Positions 8,353 through 14,574 of a stretch of 18,199 nucleotides of DNA are shown piece after piece. The DNA lies in assembly GCA_023409695.1 (NCBI GenBank), contig JAEYQZ010000280.1, forward strand, positions 1-18,199. The letters run 5' to 3'. The position numbers and the translations under genes are program-made. Every line of letters begins with the position of its first letter. The first letter of the stretch is position 1. The notes beneath the pieces are model-generated. The model saw only the letters and a list, made by a program, of their open reading frames with translations, had not been told where the DNA came from and did not search any database. The stretch comes from Methanobacteriota archaeon. GTDB lineage: Archaea; Methanobacteriota; Methanobacteria; Methanobacteriales; Methanobacteriaceae.

Positions 8353-8940
8353 TTATGCTGGTTCTTCAGCTACTTGAGTTTTAATTATTTCAACTCGTTT
8401 TAGAGGGTATATTTTCTTTGTTTCGTGGTATATACTGGATGCCATTTTTCCAGTTATTACCCCTTCAACAAATTCTGGGAAAGTTTTTCCATCCACTGCC
8501 TGTTGAATAAGGTTGCCCATGGTTTCCCTTATAAATTTCTGCTGGGATGCTTTTGCCCTTTTTACAGTTATTGCAATTATATGCACATTAACTTTGTAAC
8601 CGTCTTTTGTAGTTACTTCTGAAAGGGTATCTATCCTACTTGTTCCTCTTCTTATCATGCTTCTAACATAATCTGTTGTTACATGATGTCCAACAAACTT
8701 GGTGTTTGCTGTGTCTCCAGCCACGTCGTTAATCTGGAAGTAAAGTTTAACGTATTGCTTGCTGAAATCACCAGTTAATTCTCTCATTGATGATTCAACT
8801 CTTCTTTTTAAGAGTATATCAGGATCTCGTGCAGGGGTGGTTCCTATTTCTGCCTCTCCAAAATCTTTAGGAGTCATAATTTTAAACCATTGTTTTTCTT
8901 TCCACGTATCACGCACTCTTCGCCTTCTCGCTTTAGCCAT
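8353..8940 (-). CDS. rps3ae: 30S ribosomal protein S3Ae (eS1)
   Basis: This 195-aa protein is an archaeal/eukaryotic-specific small-subunit ribosomal protein. It has a basic N-terminus (MAKARRRRVRDTWKEKQWF), the conserved start IMTPKDFGEAEIGTTPARDP, and VGHHVTTDYVRSMIRRGTSR in the middle, all typical of eS1 in methanogens. The protein belongs on the platform side of the 30S subunit near the mRNA exit. The ribosome binding site AAGGTGAT lies three bases before the ATG. It is the first gene of the leftward run that continues with DUF92, apgM, glmM and glmU, so its promoter should lie in the spacer to its right. It is diagnostic for an archaeal source. Confidence 0.96.
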   Translation of the reverse strand: MAKARRRRVRDTWKEKQWFKIMTPKDFGEAEIGTTPARDPDILLKRRVESSMRELTGDFSKQYVKLYFQINDVAGDTANTKFVGHHVTTDYVRSMIRRGTSRIDTLSEVTTKDGYKVNVHIIAITVKRAKASQQKFIRETMGNLIQQAVDGKTFPEFVEGVITGKMASSIYHETKKIYPLKRVEIIKTQVAEEPA

Positions 8941-9231
8941 ATTATCACCTTTATAAATTTGTTTATAAAATACCGTCCCTAATAGACTTATAGAATAATT
9001 CCTTTGATTTATTAATAGATTATAAAAAAGGATTTCAATAAACTATTGGTAATAGATTAAATTAAAAATTCACTTAATATACAATCTCATTCCTAGTTTA
9101 TAAATATATGGAAAATAAGTAACGATTAAAACAGAGTTTTCATAATAATTTTCCATTATTTTTAATTGTAAATTTATTTTTAAAAATCCGCCCAGGTTAT
9201 ACATTACTATTTAGCAGGGCTGCTATTTATA
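8941..9231 (-). promoter_or_regulatory. AT-rich upstream region of rps3ae with candidate TATA boxes
   Basis: No open frame of note occurs here. On the leftward strand several TATA-like boxes are visible: CTATAAG near 8989-8995, about 53 bases before the ATG and compatible with a short leader that still contains the ribosome binding site, and TTTATAAA near 9097-9104, which would give a leader over 100 bases long. Two further TTTATAAA runs within 30 bases of the ATG are too close for a leader with a ribosome binding site. A slightly GC-richer patch at 9187-9224 contains a short TAGCA/TGCTA hairpin of unknown meaning. Which promoter is used cannot be decided from sequence. Confidence 0.35.
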
Positions 9232-9474
9232 CTTTAAATTTTACAAAGTAAAATTTAAGGTTCGAAAATGCGTAGCATTTTCTCAACTTTAAAAATTTAC
9301 TACGTAAATTTTTAATGTTCGGGAATGTGGTAACATTCCCTCAACTTTAAAAAAATTTCCAATTTTTTTTAATGTTCGAAAATCAAATGGGCAAAAATTG
9401 AAAATCGAAGATTTTCAAACTTGCGACAAAAAGTCGCAAGAATTAAAAAATTTTTAAGGTATGTAAAATTTTTT
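9232..9474. repeat. Array of tandem small hairpins with a 57-bp period
   Basis: At least seven inverted repeats follow each other: 9235-9257, 9264-9282, 9291-9313, 9321-9340, 9349-9369, 9398-9418 and 9420-9440, plus A/T-only arms at 9445-9474. Arms are 7-10 bp and loops three to five bases. TTCG recurs at 9261, 9318 and 9375, exactly 57 bases apart, and TCAACTTT lies at the same place in the first two units. The first stem reads GAAAATGC/GCATTTTC in unit 1 and GGGAATGT/ACATTCCC in unit 2, so three base pairs change with compensation. The array follows the 3' end of the leftward three-gene run and touches the stop codon at 9473. It is not CRISPR-like because there are no identical repeats with unique spacers. 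Confidence 0.85.
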
Positions 9475-9802
9475 AAAATAGAGGTTTTTTCATGAAGTTA
9501 TAATGCTTAACAAACCTATCAATAACATCTTCTATGCTCCCTTCATCTTCTACAAGTTGAATTCCTGCATTTTTAAGCCCAAATTTACCTTTCAAACCTG
9601 CTTGGACACATATTACAACTTCACAATCACTTATTGCATCTAATGATTTTTGCCACTGGTGTTTTTCACCTTTTATTTTAGGAGATTCTCTTTTTTCTAT
9701 GAAATCCATGTTTTTTTCATCAAATTCATAAATCATGAATCCCTGTGCTTTACCAAAATGATCCACATCTTTACCATTGGATGTTGCTACGGCTATTTTC
9801 AT
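9473..9802 (-). CDS. NifX/NifB-C-terminal type (dinitrogenase iron-molybdenum cofactor) family small protein
   Basis: The 109-aa protein fits the small stand-alone Nitro_FeMo-Co family: MKIAVATSNGK at the start, DHFGKAQGFMIYEF (14-27), VVICVQAGLKGKFGL in the middle and a last strand-helix with VEDEGSIEDVIDRF. Nitrogenase relatives bind metal-cluster precursors; stand-alone methanogen copies are mostly of unknown role, so metal-cluster handling is an inference. The frame can be extended to a GTG at 9811, but that GTG lies in GAGTGATC, which serves as the ribosome binding site for the ATG at 9802. It is the last gene of a leftward trio, 52 bp after the methyltransferase, and its stop codon lies at the edge of the hairpin array. 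No nif genes are nearby. Confidence 0.85.
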   Translation of the reverse strand: MKIAVATSNGKDVDHFGKAQGFMIYEFDEKNMDFIEKRESPKIKGEKHQWQKSLDAISDCEVVICVQAGLKGKFGLKNAGIQLVEDEGSIEDVIDRFVKHYNFMKKPLF

Positions 9803-9854
9803 AATGATCACTCAATTTAATATATTGCTAATTGCTCAAATATTTTCTTATAAT

Positions 9855-10592
9855 TTATTTTACACCTACAAAAACAGGTCTTTCCCCATTTCCAATTTCA
9901 TAAGATTCATCTTTGAAATTAGAGTAGATAAAAGTTTTAAAGCCAATATTTTCCATTAATTCATTAACTTCTTTTATTCCAAAGACCCCTAATTTATGTT
10001 CATCAATGTCAAAATCAACTTTTCCATTCTCTTTTACCAAGAAAATAAAATTTGAATTGAGAATTCCGTTTTCTAAATGTGCTTTAGAGATTCTGGCTAT
10101 TTTAAGCTTTCCATCAACTACAGTATCAACGCTTACATTTCCTTCTGTCCAGTTTTCTTTATTAATGCCCATGTCAAAGATTAAAACACCCTTGTCATTT
10201 AAATGATCATAGAAATTTTTAAAAGTCAATTTTAGCTCTTCAAAAATTACATTATAGTTTATTGCGCTGTACATACAAATGATAGCATCAAACTTTCGCC
10301 TTAAATTAAGTTTTTTCATATCTCCAGTTATAAACTCAACATCCGGTATTTTCTCTCGGGCAACATCTAACATTTCCTTATTTATATCGACTCCAGTGAT
10401 TTCAAAGTCATTTTTCAATAAATCTGCATGTCTCCCAGTACCACATGCAATATCTAAAAGTAGATTACCATCACTGCCACCATGTTTGTTTACTGCCCAT
10501 TTTATAAATTCAGATTCCTTTTCATGGTCTAATTTTTCATATATTTTATCATAATAACCTGCAAATTTTTTATAAAGCTGTTCTTCAGTCAT
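9855..10592 (-). CDS. Class I SAM-dependent methyltransferase
   Basis: The 245-aa protein has a Rossmann-type methyltransferase core: motif I LLLDIACGTGRHA (44-56), an acidic residue in ITGVDINKEML (motif II), ITGDMKKL (motif III-like) and the post-motif IICMYSAINY. The region from about 150 on forms the extra beta-rich part seen in the small-molecule methyltransferases of this type. The substrate cannot be read from the sequence. GGTG lies six bases before the ATG. Upstream in the same direction is the iron-sulfur flavoprotein (gap 64 bp) and downstream the NifX-like gene (gap 52 bp). Confidence 0.88.
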   Translation of the reverse strand: MTEEQLYKKFAGYYDKIYEKLDHEKESEFIKWAVNKHGGSDGNLLLDIACGTGRHADLLKNDFEITGVDINKEMLDVAREKIPDVEFITGDMKKLNLRRKFDAIICMYSAINYNVIFEELKLTFKNFYDHLNDKGVLIFDMGINKENWTEGNVSVDTVVDGKLKIARISKAHLENGILNSNFIFLVKENGKVDFDIDEHKLGVFGIKEVNELMENIGFKTFIYSNFKDESYEIGNGERPVFVGVK

Positions 10593-10656
10593 TTTTACAC
10601 CAGAAATATTAAAATAAATATAAATTAAGAAAAGAAATTTAAGAAGTTATTTTGTA

Positions 10657-11226
10657 TTATTCGCTTATTTTTTTAATTAAATTAGCCACATTAGATCCAA
10701 ATCGCCTGATAGTCTGCATTCCCTCATCATCATCCTGCACATCTCCAGGAGCATGACCAAAGACCATATTCCAGTATGTTGAGCCTGGAACAATCATATC
10801 GTTGATAAAGAAAAACATCAGCATTTCCTGTATTGTTGCAGTATGTCCTCCTCTCCTTGCAACAGCTATTGGGCCCCCTACTTTCCATGATAAAAAATTG
10901 TCAGTGGCTCTTGAAACCATTCCTATCCTTTGAAGTGCAGACATTACATCTCCACGTGCAGTTCCGAAATAAACTGGTGCTCCTACAATAAAACCTTCTG
11001 ATTCGCGAATTTTTGTTATAATATCATTTAGCCCATCATTAATTGCACATTCGTTTAACTCTCCGCATCTTCCACATGCAATGCATGATTTGATACTTTT
11101 TCCTACAAATGAGATTATTTCAACGTCCAAACCTTCATCTTCTATAGCACCTGCACATTCTTCAAGTACCTGATATGTATTTCCACTTGGTCTTGGACTA
11201 GCACATAATAAAAGAACTTTTTTCAT
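10657..11226 (-). CDS. Iron-sulfur flavoprotein (flavodoxin-fold NAD(P)H/FMN reductase family)
   Basis: The 189-aa protein has a flavodoxin-like fold with the FMN-phosphate loop CASPRPSGNT (8-17) and GAPVYFGTARGDV in the middle. Between them it has the compact cluster motif C48-X2-C51-X2-C54-X5-C60, characteristic of the methanogen Isf family, which binds 4Fe-4S next to FMN and passes electrons in redox defence or from ferredoxin. A homodimer or higher oligomer is usual in the family. The ATG at 11226 is preferred over an upstream TTG because GGAGGA lies eight bases before it. It is the first gene of the leftward trio and is divergent from the membrane module that starts at 11505. Confidence 0.9.
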   Translation of the reverse strand: MKKVLLLCASPRPSGNTYQVLEECAGAIEDEGLDVEIISFVGKSIKSCIACGRCGELNECAINDGLNDIITKIRESEGFIVGAPVYFGTARGDVMSALQRIGMVSRATDNFLSWKVGGPIAVARRGGHTATIQEMLMFFFINDMIVPGSTYWNMVFGHAPGDVQDDDEGMQTIRRFGSNVANLIKKISE

Positions 11227-11256
11227 GAGATTATTCCTCCTAATACATCCATTCAA

Positions 11257-11433
11257 TATCCTGCAGATATAATTTGGTCAATGGAGATAATAAAGTTAAA
11301 GGTAACCTATTAGTAACCAATTCCTTCTTTACCTGGTGTTAGCCACTGCCGAAATCAATTCCATTAATTCAAGACAATTATATTATTTGATCTTTGATTC
11401 TTATCTAAAAAATTTTTATCTCTTCACATACAA
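11257..11433. promoter_or_regulatory. Upstream region of the iron-sulfur flavoprotein gene with an 11-bp-spaced direct repeat
   Basis: No gene is seen. GTAACC occurs at 11302-11307 and again at 11313-11318, with the starts 11 bases apart, so both would face the same side of the helix. On the leftward strand an AATTATATC element near 11264-11272 is a possible TATA box for the flavoprotein gene, giving a short leader. All of this is read by eye. Confidence 0.35.
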
Positions 11434-11449
11434 GTTAATGATCATTAAC
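11434..11449. promoter_or_regulatory. Perfect 16-bp palindrome upstream of a TATA box
   Basis: GTTAATGATCATTAAC is its own reverse complement with no spacer. It ends 11 bases before the TATA box at 11461, the usual place for an archaeal activator or upstream-bound repressor. The nearest encoded DNA-binding protein is the small XRE-type regulator at 12822, which is a natural candidate to bind here; that link is inference. Confidence 0.55.
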
Positions 11450-11460
11450 ATTTAGTAAAG

Positions 11461-11468
11461 TTTATATA
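11461..11468 (+). promoter_or_regulatory. TATA box of the membrane module operon
   Basis: TTTATATA matches the archaeal TATA consensus, preceded by a purine-rich AGTAAAG stretch in the BRE position. Transcription should begin about 24-28 bases further on, near 11488-11495, leaving a short leader that still holds the GAGGAGAT ribosome binding site before the ATG at 11505. Confidence 0.6.
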
Positions 11469-11473
11469 ACATT

Positions 11474-11493
11474 ATGTAAAGTACTATTTACAT
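11474..11493. promoter_or_regulatory. Inverted repeat operator candidate over the predicted transcription start
   Basis: ATGTAAA and TTTACAT are perfect 7-bp arms around a six-base centre. The half-site GTAAAGT at 11476 also occurs at 11455, 21 bases (two helical turns) upstream and on the other side of the TATA box. A protein bound here would block initiation, so repression is the likely effect. Binding by the XRE regulator of the same operon is an inference. Confidence 0.55.
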
Positions 11494-11504
11494 GAGGAGA
11501 TTTA

Positions 11505-11951
11505 ATGAGGGGTATTTTTAAAATAAATAAAAAAAGCGCATTTGTACTTTATATAGTTCTGGATACCCTATTTGTTGGAATGGGTATGGGCGTACCATTT
11601 TTCTGCATATTATTTGGATTCCCAGTTGGATGGTACCTTACAAAAAGGTTAGAACTTCAAAAATTGCAGATCAATGATTTTTTAAGCAGAACTTTAAAAT
11701 ATGCAACTCTTACATCCATAATTACGTTAGCATGGATGCTAATCATATGGGGGCCAATGATTACCATGCTGCAAAATCCATCTGTAAATTTTGCAGATTA
11801 TGGAATCCCATTAATCCTTTATGACCCCAAATTAAGCTTCATTGGATGGATAATCCTTATGATATTCATATATCCATTTTTACAGCTGCTTATGACAGTT
11901 TTCGCCTCACATACGGCTTTATGGAGATTATTTAAAAAAACAAATGAGTAA
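11505..11951 (+). CDS. Membrane protein of unknown function, first gene of the membrane module
   Basis: I do not recognise this 148-aa protein. It has about four hydrophobic segments: roughly 12-27 and 28-45 (with a GMGMGVPFF stretch), 68-90, and 112-135. The N-terminus is basic (KINKKS) and a basic loop TKRLELQKLQ lies between segments, so a cytoplasmic N-terminus is likely. GAGGAGAT lies close before the ATG. It is followed 20 bp later by two DUF2178 proteins, a regulator gene and a CPBP protease, all on the same strand, so it is probably part of that unit. No enzyme motif is visible. Confidence 0.75.
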   Translation: MRGIFKINKKSAFVLYIVLDTLFVGMGMGVPFFCILFGFPVGWYLTKRLELQKLQINDFLSRTLKYATLTSIITLAWMLIIWGPMITMLQNPSVNFADYGIPLILYDPKLSFIGWIILMIFIYPFLQLLMTVFASHTALWRLFKKTNE

Positions 11952-11971
11952 AAATAATTAAAGGTGAAATC

Positions 11972-12415
11972 ATGAATTCAAAATCCAGAATAATCATGAA
12001 AATACTTTCAATTTTCGAATCAGGTTTATTTATAAAAATATTATCAGTTTTTATAACCGCATTATGGATTGCAGGTCTATTACTGGCAAATATTTACATC
12101 ATTATACTGGCAATTGTATTTTTAATTGCATTAAGTACAGTTTTATATATCCATAGAGATAATTTGAAAGAAATATTCCAAAAGGACAGCAATGCTATTG
12201 TTGAAGATGAAAGAAGCCAATTGATTAATGAAAAGGCTGCCACTATGACTTTAGGAGTCCTTATTGCAGTTATAATATATACTGGGATAATCCTAGTTGC
12301 ATTAAGGAACAGTTACCCTCAGTTTTTGCAAGCAGGTTATACTCTATTTATAGTGGCTTTATTCTGCTTTATACTGTATTTTTCATCCCGCATATACTAC
12401 AGCAGGAAATATTAA
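11972..12415 (+). CDS. DUF2178 family membrane protein (copy 1)
   Basis: The 147-aa protein has four hydrophobic segments (about 20-39, 41-60, 92-111 and 121-139). Between the second and third is a charged cytoplasmic loop with VEDERSQLINEKA (77-89), the DUF2178 hallmark, and between the third and fourth a conserved RNSYPQFLQAGYTL (112-125). The function of DUF2178 proteins is unknown; they are often found beside small XRE-type regulators. AAGGTGA precedes the ATG. The gene downstream, 23 bp away, is a paralogue with the same two motifs. This copy has an extra N-terminal 20 residues compared with it. Confidence 0.82.
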   Translation: MNSKSRIIMKILSIFESGLFIKILSVFITALWIAGLLLANIYIIILAIVFLIALSTVLYIHRDNLKEIFQKDSNAIVEDERSQLINEKAATMTLGVLIAVIIYTGIILVALRNSYPQFLQAGYTLFIVALFCFILYFSSRIYYSRKY

Positions 12416-12438
12416 AATAACCATATAAAGGTGATATA

Positions 12439-12816
12439 ATGGAAAATTACAAGATTGTAAGAGTAATAATTACCATGTTTGTTGCCATCGTTGCAGGAAT
12501 ATCTGCTACAATTGGCGAAATCATTCCAGCTATCCTGGCAATTGTAATTGGAGGGATGGTATCTTACATATATAAAAGAACCACTGATGAAACATTAGAA
12601 GATGAAAGGATAGTTAAAATAAGTGAAAAAGCATCAAGAATGGCGATGGTACTCTTTTCCATTTCAATAGCCATTATTGGATTATTTTTCATCACTATGA
12701 GAAACCAGTACCCTGACTTCATCCAGGCAGGTTATACCCTTTCATATTCGGCTGTTGCACTTTTAGCTTTATATTACGTCTTCTATGGATATTATAATAA
12801 AAAATACGGTTATTGA
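12439..12816 (+). CDS. DUF2178 family membrane protein (copy 2)
   Basis: The 125-aa protein has hydrophobic segments at about 7-22, 26-44, 67-86 and 100-117. It shares with copy 1 the loop LEDERIVKISEKAS (53-66) and RNQYPDFIQAGYTL (88-101), so the pair arose by duplication. AAAGGTGAT lies three bases before the ATG. The stop codon TGA lies six bases before the ATG of the XRE regulator gene and is overlapped by an in-frame TTG of that gene, pointing to translational coupling. The function is unknown; a membrane sensor or partner that controls the regulator is a plausible inference from the arrangement. Confidence 0.82.
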   Translation: MENYKIVRVIITMFVAIVAGISATIGEIIPAILAIVIGGMVSYIYKRTTDETLEDERIVKISEKASRMAMVLFSISIAIIGLFFITMRNQYPDFIQAGYTLSYSAVALLALYYVFYGYYNKKYGY

Positions 12817-12821
12817 TTTCT

Positions 12822-13016
12822 ATGAAAAATAATCTAAAGGTATATCGGGCTATGCACGATCTAACTCAAGAAGAACTTGCCAGAGAATTAGGAGTCACCA
12901 GACAGACCATAATTGCCATAGAAAAAGACAAGTATGATCCTTCATTAATTCTGGCATTTAAAATGGCTAATTTCTTTAAAGCTCAAATTGAAGATATATT
13001 TATCTACAATGAATAA
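12822..13016 (+). CDS. Minimal XRE-family helix-turn-helix regulator
   Basis: The 64-aa protein consists almost only of a lambda-repressor-like helix-turn-helix: LKVYRAMHDLTQEELARELG, then VTRQTIIAIEKDKYDPSL as turn and recognition helix, and ALKMAN-like helix four with FFKAQIEDIFIY. Such tiny regulators normally act as dimers, mostly as repressors. The ATG at 12822 gives the standard family N-terminus; no good ribosome binding site precedes it, and an in-frame TTG at 12813 that overlaps the stop of the preceding gene is the alternative start. Palindromes at 11434 and 11474 before the first gene of the unit are candidate target sites for autoregulation. Confidence 0.9.
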   Translation: MKNNLKVYRAMHDLTQEELARELGVTRQTIIAIEKDKYDPSLILAFKMANFFKAQIEDIFIYNE

Positions 13017-13031
13017 TTTAGGAGTTGAAAC

Positions 13032-13712
13032 ATGGAAACTTCCCCTAATTCACATGAATACACGCCATTTATAAAACTTTTAGGTAAAATAATAATCATA
13101 TTAATAATCATACAACTTCTAAGGGCTTTTGTAATGGACAGCCTATGGTATATGATTAAACCCGGAGAAAATATTGTATTGTTCCAGATTTTAAACGGAA
13201 TTTCATTCCTTATTGTCGGAATATTCCTTTTAATATTGTTTAAGCCATCATTAAAAACTTTAAGCCTGAATTTAGACGATGTTAGAAAAAGAACAAAAAT
13301 AATTTACTTTGCAGGAATGATAGCACTTCCAGTTTTCATAATTTTACCTATTTTTCTGGGAGCTGAGCTCGACATTATCTTGCTGAGTTTTATATTTGGA
13401 CTAATAGTACCTGCATTTGAAGAGCTTTTGTTTAGGGGATACCTGTGGAACAATATACAGAATTCTCTTAAAGGAGAACATTCAGGATTAATTACATGGA
13501 TTACCATTACTATTTTATTCGGATTATGGCATATTGGATATATAGATGTATTTCTAATCCACCCCAAAGAATTTGCAGTAATGCCATTACTGGTAGGTAA
13601 AATAGAAGTTGGACTAATATTAGGGACTATTGTAGGTTTTATACGCCTTAAAACCAATAAAGTCTATGGATCTTTCCTATTCCATGGATTCTGGAATATT
13701 CTGGCGCCTTAA
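13032..13712 (+). CDS. CPBP family intramembrane glutamic endopeptidase (Abi/Rce1-like)
   Basis: The 226-aa polytopic protein has about six hydrophobic segments. All three motifs of the family are present: EELLFRGY with E130, E131 and R135, FGLWHIG with H167, and FHGFWN with H218 and N222. Related proteins are the CAAX prenyl protease Rce1, bacterial bacteriocin-immunity proteins and the methanogen Rce1 homologue of known structure. Its substrate is unknown here; cleavage of a membrane partner such as a DUF2178 protein or self-immunity against a peptide are two options. AGGAG lies about eight bases before the ATG, and it starts 15 bp after the regulator gene. uppS follows 27 bp downstream. 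Confidence 0.92.
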   Translation: METSPNSHEYTPFIKLLGKIIIILIIIQLLRAFVMDSLWYMIKPGENIVLFQILNGISFLIVGIFLLILFKPSLKTLSLNLDDVRKRTKIIYFAGMIALPVFIILPIFLGAELDIILLSFIFGLIVPAFEELLFRGYLWNNIQNSLKGEHSGLITWITITILFGLWHIGYIDVFLIHPKEFAVMPLLVGKIEVGLILGTIVGFIRLKTNKVYGSFLFHGFWNILAP

Positions 13713-13739
13713 TAGATGAAAATTGGAGGTTTAAATTAA

Positions 13740-14507
13740 ATGAAACAATTAAAGTTTATTTATGATATTTATGAGTGGTACATATCCAGAAATCTCAAAT
13801 CAGAAAACTTGCCTAAACATATAGCAATAATAATGGATGGTAATAGAAGATACACAAAAGTAATGGGCAATATGGAAGTTATAGACGGCCATAAAAAAGG
13901 AGTGAGTACCCTCGAAAAAGTTCTGGACTGGTCCATTGAACTGGAGATAGAAATTGTTACTGTTTATGCATTTTCTACAGAAAACTTCAAAAGGCCTCCA
14001 AAAGAAGTGGAAGGTTTAATGAAGCTCTTCCAGAAAAATTTTGAAGATGTGGCAAAGAACCCTAAGATTCATAAAAATGAAGTACGGATCAAAGCAGTCG
14101 GTGATCTAAATTTACTTCCAGAATATGTCAGGGAAGCTATAAGAACTGCAGAAGAATCCACAGCCCACTATCACAAAAAACAGGTAAACTTTGCAGTTGG
14201 TTATGACGGGCGTATGGAAATCATTGATGCTATAAAAAAGATTTCAAATGAAGTAAAAGAGAATAAACTGGATATAGAAGAAATAAATGAAGATTTAGTT
14301 AATAAGAATCTATATACAGCAGGTTTAGATGATCCCAACCTTATAATAAGAACAAGTGGAGAAGAAAGGCTCAGTGGGTTTCTATTATGGCAGTCATCAT
14401 ATTCAGAATTATATTTCTGCGACAGTTTATGGCCAGAACTCAGGAAAGTAGATTTTTTAAGAGCCCTTAGATCTTATCAAGAAAGAGAGAGGCGTTTTGG
14501 GATTTAA
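13740..14507 (+). CDS. uppS: cis-prenyltransferase (polyprenyl diphosphate synthase, UppS/DPS type)
   Basis: The 255-aa enzyme adds isoprene units from isopentenyl diphosphate in cis to an allylic primer. In methanogens the product serves as dolichyl-type carrier for glycoprotein and pseudomurein assembly. Visible are IAIIMDGNRRYTK with catalytic D33, TVYAFSTENFKRPPKEV (74-90), the GYDGRMEIIDA region (154-164) and IIRTSGEERLSGFLLWQ (202-218) with the diphosphate-binding Arg and Ser. Odd points are RRYTK where bacterial enzymes have GRWAK, and GYDGR instead of NYGGR; both are common in archaea. GGAGGT lies about ten bases before the ATG. It is 27 bp after the CPBP gene and probably shares its transcript, though it may also have its own promoter. 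Confidence 0.94.
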   Translation: MKQLKFIYDIYEWYISRNLKSENLPKHIAIIMDGNRRYTKVMGNMEVIDGHKKGVSTLEKVLDWSIELEIEIVTVYAFSTENFKRPPKEVEGLMKLFQKNFEDVAKNPKIHKNEVRIKAVGDLNLLPEYVREAIRTAEESTAHYHKKQVNFAVGYDGRMEIIDAIKKISNEVKENKLDIEEINEDLVNKNLYTAGLDDPNLIIRTSGEERLSGFLLWQSSYSELYFCDSLWPELRKVDFLRALRSYQERERRFGI

Positions 14508-14539
14508 CTATATCAAATTAAATAAAAATTATGGTTTTC

Positions 14540-14574
14540 CGAACATTAAAAAAAATCGAAGATTTTTTTTAAAG
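14540..14574. terminator. Hairpin terminator between convergent genes, copy of the array element
   Basis: AAAAAAAATC, loop GAA, GATTTTTTTT (14548-14570), extended by TT/AA to 12-bp arms. It gives an eight-T tract in both directions, as expected for archaeal termination of both uppS (ends 14507) and the opposing DUF116 gene, whose TAA stop lies inside the right arm. Read on the minus strand it is flanked by CTTTAAAA and AATGTTCG, the same flanks as the second hairpin of the 57-bp units in the array at 9232-9474, so it is a dispersed single copy. Confidence 0.7.

Noticed and set aside
9187..9224. GC-richer patch with a small TAGCA/TGCTA hairpin as a possible non-coding RNA.
   Set aside because: The stem has only five pairs, and no promoter or terminator can be attached to it with confidence.
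9258..9271. GGTTCGAAAATGC resembles the T-loop of a tRNA.
   Set aside because: No acceptor, D or anticodon stem can be drawn around it, and the motif is explained by the repeated TTCG-hairpin unit.
9232..9474. Regularly spaced repeats as a CRISPR array.
   Set aside because: The period covers paired stems that differ between units; there are no identical repeats alternating with unique spacers and no cas genes.
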